From Smittium mucronatum (Eukaryota > Kickxellomycota > Harpellomycetes > Harpellales > Legeriomycetaceae), in assembly GCA_001953115.1 (NCBI GenBank), contig LSSL01004458.1:1-13578 (forward strand): 13,578 nucleotides of DNA, read 5' to 3'. Every line of letters starts with the position of its first letter. Positions within the stretch are counted from its first letter, which is position 1. The notes under the pieces were generated by a model. That model worked only from the letters and a program-made list of their open reading frames with translations, ran no database searches and had not been told where the DNA came from. Position numbers and translations under genes: made by a program. Shown piece after piece: positions 7,279 to 13,578 of the stretch.

Positions 7279-9445
7279 ATCATAATCTGTGTGATTCTTA
7301 ATTTAATAATTTAATCTCTACGGGGGTTTTTTTTGAAAAAAGGGTGGTTTTGTAGTGCAAGAATTTAAACTAGTTTGAAGTCACGTTAATATAGTAAAAA
7401 ATTTATGACTAGATTATATCAAAACTTTAAAATAAGTATATCATATATAGACAATATCCACTCCTTATGCGGGGGTTTTTAATAAAAAGAACCCTAGTGG
7501 ATGATGTTAACATCATTTGGATTTGAACTGTAAGCGTTTGAAATGTTTTATTTAGTATATATGGTATACAATTTGTTATAAGAGTTTATTTAGTTAAGTT
7601 GTAAGTTTGATTTTTTTATTTTGGAAAAAAAAATTATATTCTACCGAGAAAATTTTTTAAAAATATAAAAAAAAAATTAATTACCTTTTTTAAGATGGAA
7701 CTGGAAATATCTAAAACTAGATTGAATTTTAAAAAAAAAATTAAATTTTACGATCAAAAGAGTCTAACTATTGCGCATTAAAAGCCAAAAAAGAAAAGCC
7801 GATTTACTACAAAAAGGCATTAAGAAAAATTTAAAATATAGTTACTGCTTTTTTCATGATTTTCAATTCCGTGTTTCGTCGATAACAAGGATTTCAAGAT
7901 TATTAAAACTCTAAATCGTAAAAAAAAAAAATCAAATTTATAACAGATAAAAAAAACTCTGCACCAAATACAAGGGGCTATTATAGATATCAATCGTATT
8001 TGATTTACATGGTTTTGAAAGTCTTAAAATCCCAAACCTGAATAAATAAAATGTAGCTCTTTTATTCCCATAACCCAAAATAAGAGAAAAAGAAATACTT
8101 TATCTATGATTTATTGTTTTGTAAACTTATTTTTTGAAAATATGAAAAGATTATTTCGTTTTTAACTTATAATTTTTATAGATAAAGTCAGTGTTTTATT
8201 TTTTTATAAATAGCATTATTTTATCCGCCAATAATCATGATTTTGAAAAAGAATATAAAAAAAAAGATCAAAATCTATTTGGAACTATCATAACTATAAA
8301 TTTTATTTACACTCCCTAATATCTATTTTCATCCATTCTTTTTAAAATGAAATGTATAAATATAATCAAAGTCTACATATAAAACCACAACAAACTTTAT
8401 TTTCTGAATTTTTTTATTTTTATTTCTATGTACTTAGTATTTACTGTACATATTAACATTTTAAATAACATTTTAATTTTTTGATGGTTGCAAATTTCTA
8501 CATTTTCCCATTATTTTAAGGAAATTTTTTTTATAATCCAGAAATAACTCGGGTTTTTTTAATCACAGAAAATATGATATAGTCCGCCCCCCCCCCCTCA
8601 AAAAATCATTTTAATTTCCTTTCAGTGTAAGTTATTATTTCCGCGTATTTATGTATGAAAAGATAGTAAACTTATAATAATTAAAATAAAAAATCAATTT
8701 TGCCGATTATGGATTCTTTTTTCTCTACCAAACAAATATAACTTCAACCAAATCAAGATTTCGTTTTAGACTGTATTTTGAAACTAGATTCAAAATTTAG
8801 ATTTAACAAATTTGAGGATTTAAGCATTACCAAATAAAAATAAAAAATGTAAGTTTTATTATTTTTTATTCACTAATTTATAAGTGTGTTACATTGGTTT
8901 AATGTTGAGATTTTTTACAGTAGTTAACCAGTGTAATATCCATATTTAATACCATTTTAATCACTGTTATTAAATAAAACCTAGGTATTGAATAGGGATT
9001 TTAATTATCAATAAAATAGGAAATCCAGTAATCATTATAAAATGATTAAATATTGTTTACTGAATTATTGAATTTTATAAGAAAAAAGAATTGTATTGGT
9101 ACTTTTGAGTTATAAAATGATAAGATACTTTAGAGGTAAATCGTATTTATCAAAATCTAGTTCTTTTATGCAATATTACAGCCGATTTAAATTTTTAATT
9201 ACACTTTTTATTTTTATCATCAATTAATCTATGAAAGATCTTTTGGTAATTAAGTTTGGTTTATCCTATAGTAATATAATAATACTAGATACTTTATTTT
9301 TGTATATAGAATGAACAATTGGAACTGGTTATTGGGGATTTGTTTGTCTAAGAATAATATTGCTAAGAATATTCAGTTTATCTAATTTTTTGGGTATAAA
9401 AATATATAAGATCTAATAATAATTATCCCAGATATTTCTAATTAG
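7279..9445. other. Extremely AT-rich segment, no gene seen (left part)
   Basis: Composition drops sharply after the repeat. Poly(A), poly(T) and a C11 run (8587-8597) occur, with no open frame of note. The first 240 bases hold structured motifs described separately. No RNA gene signature was seen. Confidence 0.65.
7456..7516. repeat. Hairpin followed by 16-bp perfect palindrome
   Basis: ATCCACT (7456-7462) pairs with AGTGGAT (7496-7502), and inside it GGGTTTTT (7473-7480) pairs with AAAAA-g-AACCC (7484-7494, one bulge). Overlapping its end, ATGATGTTAACATCAT (7501-7516) is a perfect self-complementary palindrome. A related GGGGGTTTTT block stands at 7322-7334. On the minus strand both blocks start CACTA and continue to AAAACCCCCG, so they may be two copies of one short element in the same orientation. 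Confidence 0.6.
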
Positions 9446-10110
9446 TTCTTTCAAAGATTTATTTCAATTGAACGTGATATTGGTGAAGAAATAAATGAAA
9501 ATTTTAAAGAGTATAGATATTTTTATATTGATGAAAACGATCAATTTTTTTAATTTTTATTGACATATAAGAATATGCTCTAAAGACTTTAAGGCCTAAT
9601 TTTGAACTAGTTTTATATATTATTCGATCATTTAAATAAAAATCTTTATTTGGTGAGAGGTACTAGTGGAAAAATACCTAAAATGCCTGTTAAAGAATAA
9701 CTAATACTTCGTATCAATTTTTTGAAAATATATTCGTCATAATCGAAAATTGATTAAGATTAACTATTAATGTTGGATAAAACCTAAGAACGAAGAAAAA
9801 TATACCTGATTAAATAAAAGATAATCTCAAAAAATATTTCCTCGTTTATTTAAAAAAAAAATAAACAATATTCCTTAGGTTTGAGTTTTTTGAATTACCC
9901 AGATGTAGAACTTATTGCAAATGTATAAAATAAAAAAATTATCTAAATTATACTCATAATTTAGTGAAACTAAAATAAAATTATTATCTCCAAAATGGAA
10001 GGGCAACTGTGGCGATTAAATAAAATAAGACTTTATATATGATTTTAGCAAATTTATGAGAGGAGTTAATTGATAAAAATAGTGTTTCAAAAATCTTAAG
10101 AAGAAACTAA
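9446..10110 (+). pseudogene. piggyBac-family transposase relic
   Basis: Three family blocks appear in order on the plus strand. (1) 9446-9553, an open 35-codon frame with EEINENFKEYRYFYIDEN, matching the stretch ending in the first catalytic Asp (I-D-E, codons 9527-9535). (2) 9611-9700, same frame, LFDHLNKNLYLVRGT then SGKIPKMPVKE, matching the segment after the third catalytic Asp (FYTS-x-x-LF-x-x-L ... GT-x-R-x-NR-x-x-P). (3) 10041-10073, another frame, DFSKFMRGVN, matching the Y-N-K-x-M-x-G-V-D signature; a +1 shift continues IDKNSVSKILRRN to 10110. Only about 60 bases separate blocks 1 and 2, so the second and third catalytic Asp region is deleted. Stops and a frameshift confirm it is dead. 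piggyBac transposases cut and paste DNA at TTAA sites. No end repeats were found next to this copy. Confidence 0.65.
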
Positions 10111-11590
10111 TCCAGTTGATAAAAGAAAATGAAAAGTAATAACCAAATAAATTAATATGTATATGTGTGTGTGGGTGGAAATACCCCTGAAATTCTCATA
10201 TCAAATGAATCAAAACTTATTAATATTAAATTTTCAAAAAAAAAGAAGCACTTTTTAAATATTAATTTTAGAAAATCATCAATCCCGTTTAAAGCGGCTC
10301 TAGTGTGCTGTAAGTCTCATATTAAATGAAAATTAAAATCTAATGAAAATATCCAGGATTTTTGCGTTTCTATCACCAATATACGTCAGAAATTACTCAT
10401 TTTGAAAATAATATTGAAAAGATAAATGTCTATTTAAAATATAAAAACCAAATAAATTGATATTAAACCCCAAAATTTATCTAAATTTTTAAAAAAATAA
10501 ATTTATATAACATAAAATGACATATATTTAAAAATATATACTACGCTAATTAATTGAAAAAAAATCAAATCAATTAGATCTGAGATATTTTTAATTGTGA
10601 TTTTAACCAAAAAAAATAGTTTAAAAAAATATTAAACATTATATCTTTTTTGGCATGTTTTATACTATTTGATATATATAACATGATTAATTATGTAAGA
10701 AAACAAAGCTATATTTTATAACTTAGTAAAATTTAAAATTTAAATACACGATGTTTTGGTTTGATTTTTTTTAATATCATAGCTTACTATAAGAAATATA
10801 AGATCTCTATGCTCAAAATTTTATGCTTTATTTTTAAAGAATATATATCAATCCAATTTTTTTTACAAATTAGATTGGATTTATTATACAAAAATCTTGT
10901 TAATATTAATAATATAATTTTTCTTCAAAACTACTGGATTTCTCGGCTTGAAACTATATTAAATGTCATATAATAATAAAAATATGTTATGCCACAATAT
11001 CTTTTTAAATTAGAAATATTCAATATTTATCGTTTTCATATCTTAATTTAAAATTTTTGAACAAAAAAAATTATCTCGATTTTGATTGGTATTTATATAG
11101 ACGAATAGAGCGAAGAGGGTGAGGTTATGAAAGAGAGGGGTTAGGAAAAAATATTATAAATTTATAATGAGAACGAGAACGAGAATGAAGAAGAAAGTAT
11201 TGAAGAGAAATTTCATTAAGATCTGAGGTTTTAAAATTTATAATCAAATTTTTTTAATAATTTTTTTTTTTCTCGTCATAATTTTTTTTATACTATTTAA
11301 TATTTTTTGTCAACTTTGGGTCAAATTTGGATTTTTTTAGTACCAAGCCGATATAAATAAGTATAAAGGACTTCTTTAGTTATAAATCTTTAGACTAAAA
11401 AACGTTTTTTTGGTAAATAAGATTTTTTCAATTATATTTCGATTAATAAATGTATATAATTTTAACGATATAACGAGTATTTCTTAAAATTTTTTTATCT
11501 ATTTTAACCTATGATTGCTGAATTTCAATTTTTTAAATAAATTACATCTTAATTTTTCTATTTTGCTATTATTTGATAAATATTATCAAT
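10111..11590. other. Extremely AT-rich segment, no gene seen (centre)
   Basis: Line 10501-10560 has only 8 G or C in 60 bases. A short TG-rich run (10156-10173) and a purine-rich stretch with GAGAAC units (11103-11212) stand out. The 70-codon plus frame at 10761-10973 is built from Ile, Leu, Asn, Lys and Phe, as expected from random AT-rich DNA. No RNA genes seen. Confidence 0.65.
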
Positions 11591-11779
11591 GTGTAATTAG
11601 ATTCTCCTTGAACCAATACCACCGAGGTTTGAAGCTGCTAGAGCGACAGAGGGGAGTAGGGTGAAATTTTTCTCGAAAAAATTTCACTTTCTTTAATTTT
11701 TTTTAAATTAGTTTGTATAATTTTTATTAACTTTAAAATAAATTTCCCGAAAAAAAAAAAAAAAAGTGTAATTAGATTC
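11591..11779 (+). mobile_element. Retroposon insertion with poly(A) tail and 14-bp target-site duplication
   Basis: GTGTAATTAGATTC occurs at 11591-11604 and again at 11766-11779. Between them are 161 bases (11605-11765) whose first part is much richer in G and C than the surroundings, ending in AATAAA (11737-11742), seven bases, then 16 A (11750-11765). Perfect flanking duplication plus a tail next to the right copy is the hallmark of LINE-type target-primed insertion. The body has a short frame EPIPPRFEAARATEGSRVKF then FSKKFHFL and a TAA stop, unrecognised, and a strong hairpin (11661-11687). It may be a 5'-truncated LINE, a non-autonomous element, or a truncated processed pseudogene. GAGGTTTGAAGC at 11624-11635 vaguely resembles a Pol III B box but no A box precedes it. 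Confidence 0.75.
11661..11687. repeat. 11-bp perfect hairpin inside the retroposon
   Basis: GTGAAATTTTT (11661-11671), loop CTCGA, AAAAATTTCAC (11677-11687). It lies across the short open frame just before its stop codon and upstream of the AATAAA. In a transcript it would form a stable stem-loop near the 3' end, a position where LINE or SINE tails sometimes carry recognition structures. Confidence 0.85.
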
Positions 11780-13225
11780 ATTCATTACAATGGGTGTCAA
11801 GTAATAAAAATATATTATCATAAAATATACTTTTTTTAGCTTAAATAATTATGATTTTCGCACATTTCAGTTCAAAAAGATCCAAAGCTATCGTATTTTA
11901 GTATCGATTCTCTATTTATTGGATAGAATTTCAATAATTATGAGTTAAAGAGCTCTTTTTGGCATAGATATAATATAATTCATTTTATAATTAACATTTA
12001 TCCTGCTTAAATTCTATTAAACAGATGAAAAATGTTACGGATATATTATTTAGGGTTTGAATTTAATTTAATAATGGATAAGTAAAAAAAAAGCATATAA
12101 TGGAACCAATAATATTAATCAGTTAATATGTTACTATTATTCTGCAAATGTATTAAGGCACACATGAGTTTTCGAATGGAAAAAATTAAAAACTAAAAAT
12201 CCAGAGATGGAATAATAAAATATTGGTGATTTTTGTACCACCAATAAGTAATATTATTTATATTTTTTCTTTAAACACAGAATTAAGTAAAAAAATAACT
12301 TAATAGTAAATTCCAGATCACCCAGCACGTTTTTTTAAAAGGAATATCATAATTTTTAATTTGAATATAATAATAATGATAAAAACGAGATTAAGTAGAA
12401 GATTGAATTTTTTAAAAAAAAAATAAAAAAATACAGTATTATACTTGTTTTTTTTTTTAATAAAACAAAACATTTTTAGCTTAGCTATTTAAACTTTTCA
12501 TCTTTTAGAAACTAAAGATAATGATAAGCGAAAACTATTTTATTCTTTATAAAGTATGATATATAAATAAAACCGCCGATTTTATGACTAATTAATTTAT
12601 TTTTTATTCCTTTATAATAAGGGAGAAATAAAAAAATATTTTTTCCTATTTACATATATTACATATTGCACTTAATTTTCGCTTTTAGAATTTATTTTTA
12701 GAATAATATTTAAATGATTATATTTAATAGTATAAATTACCACTAATTGCTTATAGATGCAACACTATTAATAATAGAAAATACATTTAGAAATTTTTTT
12801 TATATTAAAATCGATTTTTTATACATTTATACAATGAATTTAAATAATACGCCTTTAAAAACAATAGAAATTTTATCAAAAAATACCCATTGAGTTAAAT
12901 TTCAATGTTATACTCGATTAAATAGAAAGTAAAATGTGGCTGCTGGTACTTAGTATAATATAGTTTTACTCATCATCAAATAATAATTTTTATTCATATC
13001 ATATGCTATAAAAAACATTCCATTTGTAAAATTAAGTATGTTACTCAAGAATTTATGATTAAAAAAAAAATAATACAAATTTTTTAGTGCTGCTTATATT
13101 ATTTTATAATAAAATTCATTGATGTTTGATACATAAACAACACATGATGAACTAAAAATGAATTAAATTCTATTTTTATTAAATTTTCATTAAATTTTCT
13201 CTACAAAAAAATCTATATTTAGAAG
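11780..13225. other. Extremely AT-rich segment, no gene seen (right part)
   Basis: Poly(A)/poly(T) tracts and short AT-rich repeats (for example two ATTAAATTTTC units near 13178-13199). No open frame, transposase motif or RNA gene signature was recognised. Confidence 0.65.
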
Positions 13226-13251
13226 TATAATATTAGAAACCTAATATTATA
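13226..13251. repeat. 11-bp perfect hairpin just inside repeat copy 2
   Basis: TATAATATTAG, loop AAAC, CTAATATTATA. The bases AGTATAATATTA (13224-13235) also recur inverted at 13320-13331 within the repeat copy. AT-only stems can arise by chance in this background, but an exact 11-bp stem with a 4-base loop is notable. Confidence 0.8.
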
Positions 13252-13281
13252 AGGTCAAAAGTATTTATACAAAAAAACATG

Positions 13282-13578
13282 TCCCTAAGAGTTAAATAAT
13301 TTTCCGTGGTTTAATTTCTTAATATTATACTTTTCGAAGTTAACTAAGCCAAAATTACACACAGCTGAGACATAGTCTAGTGCACAAGTCCAGCGTTCGA
13401 CAGTCAGATGGATCTCAGCGTCTAACAGCTATTTGTAGGAAAGCCATGTAGACCAATCCCACGTTTGGGTAAGAGCCTAATTTTATTAATCTTGTTGGAA
13501 ATAGACTCTGACTAGAAGCTCAGCAATTTAAATGATCTATTATTCGTTGAAAAAGAGCTTAATTCTTGGCTGCACTTA
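13282..13578 (-). repeat. Dispersed repeat, copy 2 (runs off the window end)
   Basis: The reverse complement matches copy 1: 13360-13578 against 6828-7046 at 97%, and 13282-13360 against 7200-7278 at about 78%. It lacks the 153 bases 7047-7199 of copy 1; the junction falls at GCTGTG, a short sequence that recurs four times in copy 1 (once as GCTGCG), so a deletion between short repeats in copy 2 is a simple explanation. Homology is still strong at the last base of the window, so the element continues beyond it. Confidence 0.85.

Noticed and set aside
8587..8597. C11 homopolymer as a functional site
   Set aside because: An isolated homopolymer with no partner or conserved context; prone to sequencing and slippage variation.
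10761..10973. 70-codon plus-strand open frame
   Set aside because: Composition (Ile, Leu, Asn, Lys, Phe, Tyr) is what random AT-rich DNA gives; no motif or supporting context.
11103..11150. TAGAGCGA-AGAGGG stretch as a second copy of the retroposon body
   Set aside because: Only a short purine-rich stretch matches; there is no tail or duplication, so low-complexity similarity is the simpler explanation.

Overview
The window comes from an AT-rich eukaryotic nuclear genome. The evidence is one spliced protein gene, TATA and AATAAA signals, and decayed eukaryotic transposons (LINE, piggyBac, a poly(A)-tailed retroposon). The gene family, small introns (79 and 99 bases) and repeat-rich spacers suggest a fungus or fungus-like protist, perhaps early-diverging. 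The sequence alone does not settle the taxon.

Left part (1-3130): the minus strand carries the only convincing intact gene. Three exons (3020-2714, 2614-1346, 1266-494) join in frame into a 782-residue protein with a GRAM domain, a 24-copy heptad-repeat linker, a VASt (StART-like) domain and a C-terminal membrane anchor. This is the layout of the LAM/Ltc/GRAMD1 sterol transporters of ER-plasma membrane contact sites. Just past its 3' end lies the C-terminal zinc-knuckle end of a dead LINE reverse transcriptase (352-1, minus).

Middle part (3130-6720): no intact gene. It holds three copies of a TTAA-CCCTTTCAGG motif that looks like piggyBac transposon ends, plus two weak piggyBac transposase relics (about 3854-3988 plus; 6424-6170 minus).

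Right part (6720-13578): a less AT-rich repeat of unknown class (6828-7278) recurs in inverted orientation at 13282-13578, 97% identical over 219 bases by hand alignment. The two copies bracket 6.0 kb of extremely AT-rich DNA with no intact gene. Inside it are a clearer piggyBac transposase relic (9446-10110, plus) and a 161-base retroposed fragment with AATAAA, a 16-base poly(A) tail and a perfect 14-base target-site duplication (11591-11779). Several strong hairpins lie at or near the repeat edges.

Overall this is one lipid-transport gene beside a transposon graveyard. I see no operon, CRISPR array, tRNA or rRNA. The most notable items are the heptad-repeat insertion in the sterol transporter, the piggyBac relics with matching end motifs, the inverted repeat pair and the retroposon. 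All coordinates and alignments were made by eye.
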